A stretch of DNA of 64,000 nucleotides from Tillandsia leiboldiana (lineage: Eukaryota; Streptophyta; Magnoliopsida; Poales; Bromeliaceae). This document shows positions 12,678-24,300 of this stretch, piece after piece. The position numbers and the translations under genes are program-made. Below the pieces are notes generated by a model, which had not been told where the DNA came from, did no database searches, and was given only the letters and a program-made list of their open reading frames with translations. Every line of letters starts with the position of its first letter. Positions within the stretch are counted from its first letter, which is position 1. The DNA is taken from assembly GCA_029204045.2 (NCBI GenBank), contig CM055065.1, positions 12,537,024 to 12,601,023 on the forward strand, read 5' to 3'.

Positions 12678-12850
12678 CTATATAAAATCCTAGCCGCGAT
12701 CCGGATCAGTTCGTGATTTCGATCCGGATCGGCTACCCGCAGAGAAAATCTGCGTTCGGGATCCGGATCGGCATGTCCAATCCGGATCGTCTGCCCGCAG
12801 AAAAATATCTGCGTTCGGGATCCGGATCGGCATGTCCAATCCGGATCGGC
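12678..12850 (-). promoter_or_regulatory. Internal promoter candidate of element D env-like gene
   Basis: Three pairs of GATCCGGATC-type sites (starting 12698/12721, 12760/12779, 12819/12838) are followed on the minus strand by a TATATAG box around 12679-12686. Spacing within pairs is 19-23 bp and between pairs about 60 bp, the same layout as in the LTR upstream of its TATA box. Confidence 0.6.
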
Positions 12851-13304
12851 TCCAACTTTTTCTTTAGAATAATTTAGAAAAATTTCACAAAATCCAGAAA
12901 AAGATTGTAAGCACTTTTGTGTATCAACTTTAAACGAAAATCATCGTTTCATACAATAAGAAATAGATTATGCCAAATCTATCAATAACATCCAACAAAT
13001 GAAACGAAAATTTATAAAAATTAAATCCCTTAAAGTTGAACAACTTCAATTACATCTAACTTGATCTTATGAGTAATACCTTTATCAAATCATCAATTCG
13101 GTAAAGAAAATTAAATACAAAGATCAATAGATGTCTGAAATCCCAGATAAGTTAGATAATATATCTAGTCAATTTATTGAAGAGAGTGGCTCTTTGAGCA
13201 TCTTTCATTAATATTCCCACCTTATACCAACCTTGAAATTTTGACAGAGTCAAGTATTTCAACATGCATTTTATTTAATCAAACTCGAAAAACTTTGCTT
13301 GGTA
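12851..13304 (-). other. Element D non-coding spacer between pol and env promoter
   Basis: AT-rich DNA with no ORF that continues at 42826 once element C is removed. TACAT at 13305-13309 is the left target duplication of C. Confidence 0.7.
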
Positions 13305-13309
13305 TACAT

Positions 13310-14629
13310 TGTTGGGTTATGTATAATTGGATCTAAATAGGGGAAAAAAACACCTAGAGGGGGGTGAATAGGTGTAAACACTAAACACTCAAAAAACTTT
13401 GCGATATAAAACCCAATGCGGAAAAATAAATAACACCCAGAGATTTTTACGTGGAAAACTCCAAACCGGAGTAAAAAATCACGGGACCGATAACACGGTG
13501 AAATCCACTAGAATTAAACACGTACAAGGTGATATACCGTACTCACAGATGACTCAACCTTTTCCATACGCTCCTAGTTGATCTTCTCCGCTCGCTCCAC
13601 GACGCTTCTCGAATCCACGATCTGCGTCCAACGCCGAATCCACGACGTCCGACCGAATCCACGGTCTTCACCCAGTAGCACGCTTCGAATCCACGAACAT
13701 ACCTCGCTCCGAATCCACGAGAGCGGTAGCACCTTGAATCCACAAGGCCACGCGTGTCCACGCGCCGATTTGGGATAAATCGTTGTTTTTGGGTGGTGAT
13801 GATCCGCCGAATACTTAGATTAGAAATAGATCGGAAATACTATCTAAGTATTCATTGATTTGATTCTACTCAAAATGTGAGTATGAAAACCTAGAATCAA
13901 ATCAATCAATATAGATGAAGAAACATAAGATTAAATCTATTGATTTCCTTTCTTCTCTATATGTGGATTTATATGGCCGTCTTTTGATTTAATAAGATAA
14001 TGCGGCCTTTTTCGTCGTTCCCCTAAAAGATGAATTAAAGGGTCTATTTATAGGTTAGAAACCATTAGAAGAAGATAAGAATCAAAAACTATCCTTTTCT
14101 GGAATTTTACATGACGAAGATCCGGATCAGATTTCGGCGATCCGGATTGCAGTAACGAGACAGACAGTTTCCAGAAAAACAAAGGTTCGGGATCCGGATC
14201 GAAGTGCCTGATCCGGATCGTTCATACAGTTTCACCAAACACCAACGTTCGGGATCCGGATTGGAAAGCCTGATCCGGATCGTTCATAAATCATGGTAAA
14301 ACCAGTGTTCGGGATCCGGATCAAAGGAGGCTACGATCCGGATTGAACTTGTGTATGAACGAACACCCTTCGGGATCCGGATTGGAAAGTCTGATCCGGA
14401 TCCTGAACATGCCCCATGTCCAGTTTTTGATATTTATGCAAGTAAAAATTCATCCAAGTGTTTCTACACTATAAGAAGTATTCGGATCACCAAAAATAAT
14501 TAGTTAAACATACCTGATCCTTTTGAATTCTTTTTTCTTGAGATTGAGTTAAATGATCCAACTTTCTTTATCTTCAATCTTCAAGACTTAACCGAATTCA
14601 CGAAATACGCCAACTCAAATTCCATAACA
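13310..14629 (-). repeat. 3' LTR of copia element C
   Basis: 1320 bp, TGTTGGG...CATAACA on the plus strand. It contains a hairpin array at 13603-13764 and GATCCGGATC pairs across 14119-14402. The reversed polypurine tract follows at about 14630-14641. Confidence 0.93.
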
Positions 14630-14641
14630 ATCTTCCCCTTT

Positions 14642-15113
14642 GGCGGTTTCGTGACAAAACACAAATCCACTCAAGAAAATTCAAAAAGATATTTTTGTTG
14701 CTATCACCATACAACAAAAATTTACAATGGAGATCCAAAATAGATACATGAGTTAAACTCCTAAAACAGACTCTAGACTTAGACATCTGTACTCTCTGCA
14801 AAAGAAATCATTCTTGACAAAAGAAATCGTTAGATACCTCAAGAATTTTATATCATTCAAAAACCACATACAGAGATGAAGTTTATACTCATTTATACTT
14901 ACCATGACATTTATACATTCAGATATGTAATTTGATCATAGTTAAAACACCAACATATCTTCTATGCAATCAAAAACCAAATGTCACAAAATTGTTAGTG
15001 AACATCAACTTGTTAGTTATATTACATGCCCAAATTGTTAGCAAATAGTTAGTCGAGGCATGCGTGCAATCACAAAAGAAAACCAAAAGTTGAAGTTCTA
15101 CTTACCTTACTTA
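14642..15113 (-). other. Element C 3' untranslated region, left part
   Basis: Non-coding and nearly identical to D at 9997-10470. It is interrupted at 15119 by a solo gypsy LTR and resumes at 19225. A short TTACCTTACTTACCTT duplication lies just before the insertion. Confidence 0.7.
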
Positions 15114-15118
15114 CCTTC

Positions 15119-18100
15119 TGTCACGCCCCGGGTGTAAACCAGAACCCGGGCCCGTCCACAGATCCGCCGTGCACACGGTACTTTCCGTGTACACGGAGCG
15201 CCAGTAACCTGCTCAGATAAAAGAGATATAATAAAAGAGCAATAAAAACAGAGCTGAACTAAAAGAAATACATCTCAGACTGAAGCTGGAAATAAAATAC
15301 AATACATCTGTATAAATGATACATCTGTCTCTCCCAGCTCACCAAAATAAATACAACCTGCTGGCAAAAGCCAGTCCCAAAGTAAAGGTACTACCGTCTG
15401 AGGAAACATGGGTACACCAACAATCCAGCTAACATGCTCATCCTGCCTCGAGATCTATCTACTCGGCCGTCCTCTCTCCTCGACCCGCCACTGTAAGCCC
15501 AGTGGCACCCGCATAAAACACTGCAAAACAAGGGAGAAGCAAAAGAGGAAAGAAGAATGGGGGTGAGACTACTAGTAAACCAGTAGCCTCCCCTAGTGGG
15601 TAAAACCTCAACTCTGACACGCCCACTAGGTCTACCAGAGGCAAAAGGAATAAAGGTGGTATGCAATGAGTATGACTCCTGATGAAAAGCTACCACTAGA
15701 ATGCCTCTAAAAACTGAGCTAAAAGAATAGCTGAATGTATGCATCAGAATGTCAACGCCTGCCTGACCAGACCCAATCGATACACCAGTAAGCACTGGTA
15801 CTGCCTGCTCTGCCTGCCAAATCGGGTATGCCCGCCTACGCATAACACCGATAGGAAAAGGGAGTCTCGAAGACTCGAAGCCTGTAAAAACGCACACTCC
15901 AGAGTGGCACTCGAGGGGAGCGACCCACACGAGTATAATGCCTGGGTAACAAGTACCAAATCAGCAGGACTGGATCATGACTCTGATCACGGTGGAAAAC
16001 CCATCCACTAGAAGAAATCCAAATCCTCTATCCCAATCTGATGCAATAACCACTGTCCGGTCAACCGCCAAAGATCCGCGGTTGCCGCAATGCCCGGCCC
16101 TCACAGCCTGCCTGTCCCAAAGCCCACAACTGTCTGACTACACTACCCCAGTCCCTGCTCGAACCCGAGCGCACTATCCCCCGAATATAAATAAAAGAAG
16201 AGAAAAGCATGGTTTCTCCTAAGTCAATTCCAGCATGATAGTGTAGCAGAAAAAGGTGGCCTAACTAGGTGACCATACAAGCATGCAAATGTCCCAAGAT
16301 GATATAAAAAATAAACAGATGTCGATAACCTTTATAATGTTAGAGCATGTATAGAACAGTATGAGAATAGTAGATATGAGATAGCCTGTGCCTGCTTATG
16401 CCACAAACCCAAAGCCCACAATTATTGATTAGCCTTACCTTTTAACATGATGTTACTGTCCTACAATCATAATCCCCAATCAAGCAAGTTCTAACAATAT
16501 CTGTTTAATCACAATAAGCCTGCCATTGCCACACATAAAGTGCATTTATCCTTTTAATCAAAGAAGCTACTCAAGTGCCTAGCGGGTAATCAAAAGATGG
16601 AGGGTTAACAACCACACCCATACTGACAATCCTGACCCAGGTCCGACATCCGGTCAACCACCTACTATCCGCAATAGCCGCAATACCCCAAAAGCTAAAA
16701 TTCGAGCCCCGGCTACACTATGCCGATCCCTGCTCAAACCCGAGCAACAAATAGCCGCCTGCCTAAGGAATAGGGGGAAGAAGAGACAATAGGGTTCCTC
16801 CCAAGGCAGTCCCAACATAGTGTAGCGGTCAGAAATGGTCTAACTAGATATCCCTGAAATCAAGCCTATCTCCTCATGGAAGAAAGAAGGGGGGTGACAA
16901 ATAGTGGTTCATCATGTGTATCAAGTAATAACTCCACCTGGGTGTAATCATCATGCTAAATCATAATCCAACCGCACATGTCCATAACCTGCTAATCACC
17001 CTCACATGAATCATCCACCTATGCCTGTCCAAAAAATCCTCAAGTGGTACCCTCCCACAAGACGCCTCACAATAACACAATATGAAAGTACATCCCCCCC
17101 CTTATGCAAGGTTAAATGCTAAAACGATGTCCATGAAGCATGTATAAGTTCCAACATGTCAAGTTTCCAATATAATGTTTTCCATATGATAGGCTCACAA
17201 TTATCTAGTTAAGCATGCATGTCCATTAGGTGACCATTCAACATGTCCAATAAAGGGGATCACTCTAATATTCCTAGTGGGTATATCAGAAAAGAGGAGT
17301 AAAGCAACCACCCACCTCGAGCGCTAAACCCTGATCCCAACAGCGAAGTCCGCGCCCGGTCTCAACGATCACCACGGTGCTGCACAAAATACCCCAAAAG
17401 AACAAGCACAATTAATCCACCATGCTCACACCAAAATCTGTCCCAAATACAATCAGTCCACAGTTTTGCCTTTTTCACCTGCGAGATGTGCTCGAGAAAT
17501 TCCAGGAAAAATACCGTCACGATCCTCGCGACGAACCGGTCGAAACGAGTACCTGCACGTTCCCACACGAGTTTTCTACGCTGAGATCCAAAATCGACAA
17601 GAGAACTACCCCGAACAATACTTCCACCCAAAACTGTGCTACAAAGTTCTGTAAAAAGGGGTTTCTCACCTTCGGGGAAAATTCCAGAAAATCCAAGAAA
17701 ATTCAGAGAGACTCCTGGCGGTGCGTAGATGCAAATTGCCTTTTGAATCACCTCAATCCGATGTCTGGTTGCGGAGATATCGCCGAAATACCGAACCGCT
17801 GTCCAAAACTCCATCACAGCAAAGGAGGTCACAAGATGATCCGAAAAACCCATGAAAACCTCGGGATGGGAAAAACCAGCAAACACGGAAAACGTAGCCC
17901 TACCTGTCGTGAAGACGATGGCGCAAGAATCGCTGAAAAAGAGTGCCGGGGTAGCTCGGGAGAGTCCGTGCACTGAGATGCGACGAAGGGAATCACAAGG
18001 GAACGAGCGTCGCGCCGCGCCGTAAAATCCAAACCTCGGAGTGCGTGCCACCACAAATCTTGGAAATCCTCCAGAAGATGTAGAACTCGAAGGGGAACAA

Positions 18101-19219
18101 CTTTGCTGAAGACACCTTGGTGAAAGGAGGCTCGGAAATGGTGGAAAAAGTGAGAAGAAAGGAGCTCGGGCTGTTTAAATAGGCCTCCCAAACAATTAGC
18201 AAAATGCCATCCGGGTCCCCATTCTCGGGCGCCCGGAAGTTTCCGGGCGCGCACAGTGCGGCCCGGCCCAAGACTTTCGGGCGCGCACAGTGCGGCCCGG
18301 CCCAAGGCGCGCCGTCGGACGGGATCCATGGTCCGTCCGACCCGCCTCAGCGCCCGCCACGTGTCGCCCGAACAGGCGACAGCCCAAATCCTCCACTCCT
18401 GCTGCGCCACGCGGCCAACCCCGGGAGTCGACACGCGTCCCCGACAACAGTACCGGTCGCGCCTGCGCGCCTGCCCGCGCCAGCTGCCCCTCCTGCCCGC
18501 ACAGTTGACCAGCCAATAGGGAAGCGCCACGCGTCCCTGCCACTGACCGCTGCACCCGGTGCACGAGCCTCCGTAAGCCGAACCAATGGTAACCTGCCAC
18601 GTGTCCACTCCGGTGCACCGTGAACCAAAACCCAACCATCATGCTCCGTAGACCGTGAGCTGTGAGCCGGCCTATGGGGTGGTGCCACGTGCCCCCGCCT
18701 TGGTGCACGACGGCCGCGTGGACCGCGCCTGCCCGCGCGCCGCGCGCGCTGCCCGCGCCCCGTGCCGCCGCCGTTCCGCCTGCCCGAGGCCGCGCCGCCG
18801 CCCGCCGACGCTGCCCGCCGCCGCCGCCGCCGCCGGCGATCGCCGGAGTTACTGTTCCGGCGGTGAACAGTACCCGAAGCTCAGAAAAAACCAGCAGATA
18901 GTCCATCTTGACCGTTTTCGCGCGCTGAACCCGAATTTGACGTCCGCTTCGCCAAATTCCCATCCAATAAATCGCCGGAGGCTCCCGAAAAGGCATTTTC
19001 AATCCGAATTTCGTGCCGAGTCCAAATCTGATATCCGATTTGCGCGAAAACACCTATAAACATCCGACGGGGTTCCCTGATTACCCACGCGATCCACTTT
19101 AAGCTCGGAGTCAATCACTTGTGTCCAAATTGGCGCACGAACACCGCCGACATGCCCCGTAGGCCTCCAGAAGCTGCCGGTCACACAGTAAAAGCCCTGT
19201 AGAGTTCCGGATCATCACA
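15119..19219 (-). mobile_element. Solo gypsy LTR (4.1 kb) inside element C
   Basis: Plus-strand text starts TGTCACGCCCCGGG and ends ATCATCACA, so the LTR reads TGTGATGAT...GGGGCGTGACA on the minus strand. CCTTC flanks it at 15114-15118 and 19220-19224. Its end matches the H2 LTR end at 53640-53684. On the minus strand it has a GC-rich U3 (18200-18850) with G-box-like CACGTG sites, a CGGGCGCCCG palindrome near 18226 and a TATTTAAA box near 18174. ORFs 17362-18054, 17829-18635 and 18196-19053 are fortuitous. Confidence 0.93.
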
Positions 19220-19224
19220 CCTTC

Positions 19225-19492
19225 ATGGTTCAACTGGAACAAAAGTTGAAGTTCTACTTACCTTACTTACCTTCATGGTTCAACTGGAACTGGACAATCA
19301 AGATTGTTCAAACTGTTCTAATATTCTCTCCCCCTTTTTGTCACAAAGTTAGCCAAAATTACCAAAAAGAAGAGAAAAGTTAACAAGTTCAAGAACCAAA
19401 ACTGTGAGCTAAAAACTAAAAACTAAAACTTAAAAACCTGCACAAAAAAAGATTAAAAAGCTGCACAAGAAAAAGAAAAGTTTGAGTGCAAA
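19225..19492 (-). other. Element C 3' untranslated region, right part
   Basis: Continuation of the 3' non-coding part of C. It includes a second purine tract (minus strand AAAAAGGGGGAGAG, near 19327-19341) just after the env-like stop. Confidence 0.65.
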
Positions 19493-20914
19493 TCAATCAT
19501 CTGAGTCAAAGTCTTCAGAGCTCGTGCAACCCATCTTAGAGAACATCTTTTTCACCATCTTGTTCATTGAATTGACCTTTTTAGTTATGGTAATATGAGC
19601 TGCCGTGATGAGCTCAAGCTCATTGGAAATTCTCTTATGTTCCTTCGAGATTTGTTCCTGTTCAAAGGATAAACGTTGTTGTTCTTTGTAGATGGATAAG
19701 ACTGATGCTTCATCCGCTGGTGCGGGTGTTGGTTGTGATGGTGATACGGAAGTGCCGGTACTGGGTTTCGTTCCGCATGGAGGAACTGGAGTGACATGAG
19801 GCAATTTGTGAAGAGACTTGACAATGGTGGACTCATCGATCATGCCCAAACAGTGATGATAAGTTGTTGAACTAATATCAACTTGAAATCTCTTTAAGAT
19901 CCTCATTATAATCAATGGAAATGGGATCCTTTCAGTGGGATGAGGATGCTCAACATATCTCGTCATTCTATTCCAAATAATGTATGGAATGTTGATATTT
20001 AATCCCATTGCCTCTGACGGATGTACTAAGAGATACAAAAACAGCATTCGATCCCATCTCAAGACTTTCGTCTGCATATTTGGAAGGATATTGTAACATG
20101 TGATGAAGTTTAGGAACCGGTACTCAAGACGAAGTTCTTTGGATTTGATAGACTTCTCCGTTGATTGAGTTCCCTCCAAACATATTCCCTTTATGACCAT
20201 TTGCCACATCGTGTTTGTCAAAACCTTTCCCTTCAAGTAATTAACTCCTGTCTTGCTGGCTTGCATTCCCAATACCTCGCCAATTAACTGTGGAGTAATT
20301 TTAAACCTCGTGCCTTGGATATTCGTGTAAAACTCCATCGGACCATTTTCATTTTCTCGAAGGTGCCGTGCATTTGTATAGAAGGTCCTCACGTGATGTA
20401 GACAGTATCCAAGCATTTCTGGGAATCGGCATACTTGAATAAGGTTTGCTTGTTCAATCAGAACACCAAACTCGGGGGAGTGATCTCGTAGAGCCTCAAT
20501 ATTAACATGCCTCTCGCCAATGCACTCACGATTCTCAAATGCCCTTAGGCGATCCGTATTAACGAACACTTGTTCCTCACGAGGTGGAGAATCCGGAACT
20601 ATTGGTTCGTTAATCTCGAGACCTCGTGCTCGTCCAAACCGTCGAGCCAGTCTTTTTCTTTTCATTGAGATAGAGGATGTCATTGGCGCTTTACCTTTTG
20701 ACTTGTCGAAAGTCTTTTGCTTAGGTTGAACAGGCATTGATTCATCATCCGACAGTTTGTCCCAATCAACTTCTTGATTATCTGCTTCAGCCTCTGAGTC
20801 GCTGACCAGAAGAAACTCACCTTTCCGTTGAGTTTTCTTAGCTCTTTTCAGTCTGTTTGTTGCTCGAGTGTGTACCATGGCAACTAGCAGGAAGATGATC
20901 CATGAAAACGTCAT
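19493..20914 (-). CDS. Env-like third ORF of element C, intact
   Basis: Open frame of 497 codons from 20986. The start at 20914 (MTFSWIIFLLVAMVHTR) is preferred because it aligns with the starts in D and E, giving 473 residues. Order of features: short hydrophobic N-terminus, Lys/Arg-rich and acidic linker, basic patch, conserved core (RECIGERHVNIEAL, TPQLIGEVLGM, NILPNMQTKVLRWDR), Pro/Ser-rich linker, and a C-terminal coiled coil ending SSEDFDSDD. The core is only about half identical to the D and E proteins, although the flanking DNA is nearly identical to D. By position it matches the env-like ORF of SIRE elements. One short N-terminal hydrophobic stretch makes a true envelope glycoprotein doubtful. 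Confidence 0.85.
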   Translation of the reverse strand: MTFSWIIFLLVAMVHTRATNRLKRAKKTQRKGEFLLVSDSEAEADNQEVDWDKLSDDESMPVQPKQKTFDKSKGKAPMTSSISMKRKRLARRFGRARGLEINEPIVPDSPPREEQVFVNTDRLRAFENRECIGERHVNIEALRDHSPEFGVLIEQANLIQVCRFPEMLGYCLHHVRTFYTNARHLRENENGPMEFYTNIQGTRFKITPQLIGEVLGMQASKTGVNYLKGKVLTNTMWQMVIKGICLEGTQSTEKSIKSKELRLEYRFLNFITCYNILPNMQTKVLRWDRMLFLYLLVHPSEAMGLNINIPYIIWNRMTRYVEHPHPTERIPFPLIIMRILKRFQVDISSTTYHHCLGMIDESTIVKSLHKLPHVTPVPPCGTKPSTGTSVSPSQPTPAPADEASVLSIYKEQQRLSFEQEQISKEHKRISNELELITAAHITITKKVNSMNKMVKKMFSKMGCTSSEDFDSDD

Positions 20915-20986
20915 TGTTGCTATTTCGTGTGAAAGGAAATCCTGTGAGCAACAACTCAAGAACACGAAAAAATTATTAATTTTCAA

Positions 20987-21330
20987 AAATTTGAAAAATT
21001 ATACCCAAACAATCATTATCGTGTAGAGAGACTAAGAATCAAATTAGTTTTGCAAAAAGAATTTTAAAAATAGATCAATCGCATGATTTTCGAAAATTCC
21101 CATTATATGCCCTAAAACCGAAATTTTTGAAATCGAAGGCCAAAAATCCGTTTATCATTAGAATACCTAGCATATAATCAAAACTAATCTACCCAGAGTT
21201 CTTATTTCAACATGCATTTTATTTAATCAAACTTGAAAAACCTTGCTTGGTATACATGTGGTAGCTGCACACAGTACTCGGACGACCGAGGTGGTAGCTC
21301 TTTCCTCCATGTGGTGGTAGTTTTCACACT
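20987..21330 (-). other. Element C env upstream region with internal deletion
   Basis: Nearly identical to D 12203-12450, including the CTCACAG acceptor. It then jumps at ATTTCAA (near 21209) to sequence matching D 13262 onward. About 800 bp present in D, including the TATA box and GATCCGGATC pairs, is missing. Confidence 0.75.
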
Positions 21331-21335
21331 CCTCA

Positions 21336-24300
21336 TGTAGTAACCATAATTTTTAAAATCCAAATTTAAGTTTAAAATAATTTTCAGAATTATTTAAATA
21401 GCAAAAATGGGCAATTAGTGGGTCAATAGTGGCCCAGAAATGTCGACTTTTGATCGGGGTCTGATCTGGAAAATCCAAGATCACCATTGCGATCGTCTCG
21501 TCGAAACATAAAAGTTTCATATTCATATGTTTTCGATCCGACGGTCGGATCTTCCAGAAATCAGAAATCAAAAAGCGGGCCCCGCGACTTAAAGTGAATA
21601 GTAACTCTCGAATTTTGACCCCTCTCGATTGATCATTAGCCGAATTACTGTTTAAAATCCCAATATAGAGACATGAGTAGTCAAACCTAACTATTTTCGA
21701 CGTTCTAAGCGCAATGGCACTGACGGTTTTCGCGTTTGGCAACCCGGGTGCGTCGAAGTGCGTGCAACGCAATGTAAACTGTCGAACTTAATGAAACAGC
21801 TTTTTATCCGAGCATCAAACGAACCAAACAAATACGCTACTTGACAGGTCTCGACGAGCCGGACGTCATGGCGAAGTCTGTTTCGCAATTCGTCGACCGG
21901 ATTTCCTCGAAATGCGTGAAAAGTACCGAAAAAGCAATATTTTTCTAATAAACCTATATATTTTATGTACCAATGTTAATGGGGTTAATTCCTAAGGGTG
22001 CTGGGTGCATTTGTAACCTACCCATAGCCTGCTAGGGTTTGGGGATCAAGTGTGAACCGGGTTAAAGATATTTTGCAAAGAATCATTGCAATAAATGCAA
22101 GTTGGCCTTTGGTCTTCATGGGTGCAAGTCCCAGGGGTCTGTGGGGATTCAAAGCATCACCCAAGACTCCTCTGCATCACCCCAGACCAGCCCGGAGTGT
22201 GTGAGGCGGAAGACATCCACCCCTTGAGATCTAACCCGAGAGAAAGAGAGGGAGAGGAAGCTTGGACCAAACTTCTTCAAGGATTGGATCTGGAGTGCTC
22301 TGGGGTGTTCCCTGTGCCTGTGAACCATTTTGGATACCTGCTGTGGCTGCGCGAAGAAGAGGAAGTGAGAACCAGCTTCCTCCATCTTCCACAACTCCGG
22401 CCAAGGTAAGGATCTTAAACCAATGGTTGTTTGCACCCCTGACCCATAGCAGTAGCTTAGTTAGGACCTAAGCTTTTCCCCTGCCAAGCCCGAGCTCCCC
22501 ATGCACACTGGTTGGCCGGCGGGAGCAAAGTCTCGCCGGAAACCTAACCTAGCTCCGCCTCGGGAGAACTCCGCAACCAGTGAACCAAATCGGAAAATAA
22601 AATGGTGGACTTGGACTGTAGGAGCCAGTGACCATCTCCACCAAAATTGGTGAAGTTTGGTCAAGTAACGAAGTCGCAGATCGAAACCCTAGATTTCGGG
22701 GTTTTGCACTTCGGCCGAGCTTCTTGCTCCGGCGCCGGCGCGCTTCCCCGCCGCTGGCCATCAACCCAGAAGTATTGCTGGGACCAAGAGGATCCCATCC
22801 ATGCTTTTGCATGGCTACCATGCAGCCCGAATAAGGGCCGGCCATGGATGACCCGAAAATGAACCCCAACGTCGCCGCCGGCGCTCCGGCCAACTCCGGC
22901 CGGGGTATGGTGGTCGGGAAGCTTCTTGTGGACCCAAAGAATACTTCCATCCAAGTTGTAAAGCTCCAAAGCACCTCTGTTGAAATTCACCATTAGAGCC
23001 CATTAAGCTCAAAATGGAGCTTTGCTCCCCGCCGCCGCCGCCGCACCCCAAGGCCAGCCACGGGTATGGGAAGCTTCAGTGAGGCAAATGGCACCTGCTG
23101 GTGCTTTTGGTTGGGTCCCAGGACCTCTTGTTGAGTAATCACAAAAATCAATGCATGAGTTATCTTCTTCTTCCCGAGCTCCGGCCATCCGAGGGCTTGT
23201 GGCTTGCTCCGAGATGAGGGAAAATGCTCTAAATACTTAGTAGAATGTTTTGCTCCAAGAATCTTTGCCCCAGGTGCAATGGTTGCTGAGAACCCAAGCT
23301 TGAAATTGGCTAAGTTGTATGTATGAAATTGTGCACACCAACTGTTTGTATAAATGCCTCAATGAAGAAAACTATGGAATTAGGCTTCACAGTAAATATA
23401 AAAGTTGCTCCAAATAACTCCCTGAGCTTGATGCTCACTTCATATCAAGTTTGATCTGAGTGGATTAATGTTTGGAGCATTGTGCTTATGTTAGTGAGCA
23501 AGGTTGATGGATCTTTTGATCCAGCCATTTCTGTGCTGCACTAGGGCAAGCACAGTGATTTGTAGGGTATTTTAAGCATACCTCTCAAACAGAATTTATA
23601 TTGGTTAAGTATATGTTGAGTTCTAATGTAAACAAGCTCTAGGTTAAATGTTTGGCCAAAGTCCTGTTCTTGGACTATTTGAAAAACTGTAACAGTGAGC
23701 TCCTGGCTATTTTGGGGTCACTGGACGCGATGCTCGCGTTAGATTTAGGTTTTGAAGTCTCAGAGAAACAAAAATGCAAAATAGCTATGTTAGAGGAGAG
23801 TGTTATGGTCCGAAGTTTGCCTCGGGTTTCATGCTGTCGCAAATTAGTGAGCACGGTGTTCAGCAAGATGAAAGTCACCTGCTGGAAGTGACGGTTCGTT
23901 AAAATTAATTTTCAGTTAAGAAAATGAGCAAAAACAGTGCTCAAAATAGCATTAAAAGTGGGATTTTAAGAACCCTAGGGGTCTAAACGCAAAATTAACA
24001 GCGTATACTGTTTAGTAAAATGTTTAATTGATTCCTAAGCTTTTCGTTAGGAATCCATCGGCTCTCGTTGAGCGGAAATCGGATAACAGTCCGAGAATCG
24101 GCAAAATCGTCGGTTTTACGGTATCCGGGTGGCAATCGCGCAATTTGAGAAATTGCGGCGGTTTCACCAGCCGACTGTTGAGTCCCAGTAGAATCTGGTT
24201 GAGCCAGCGGCAAGATTAAGCCTGAGTTTTTCCGAAAATTCAAAAAAAGGGAATTTTTGGAGGGGCAATTTGGTAATTTTATCAAAGATTAAATGAAAAA

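Noticed and set aside
8678..14629. Reading the LTRs at 8678 and 13310 as the two ends of one copia element
   Set aside because: Their outer flanks do not match (CGGGC on the left; AATCT after 14629), whereas 8678 pairs with 49186 (CGGGC) and 13310 pairs with 42820 (TACAT), with equal or near-equal LTR lengths.
22095..23051. Possible host exon or gene fragment in the 5-kb solo LTR
   Set aside because: ORFs are short and overlap on both strands, and no domain is recognisable. The region lies within clean LTR boundaries.
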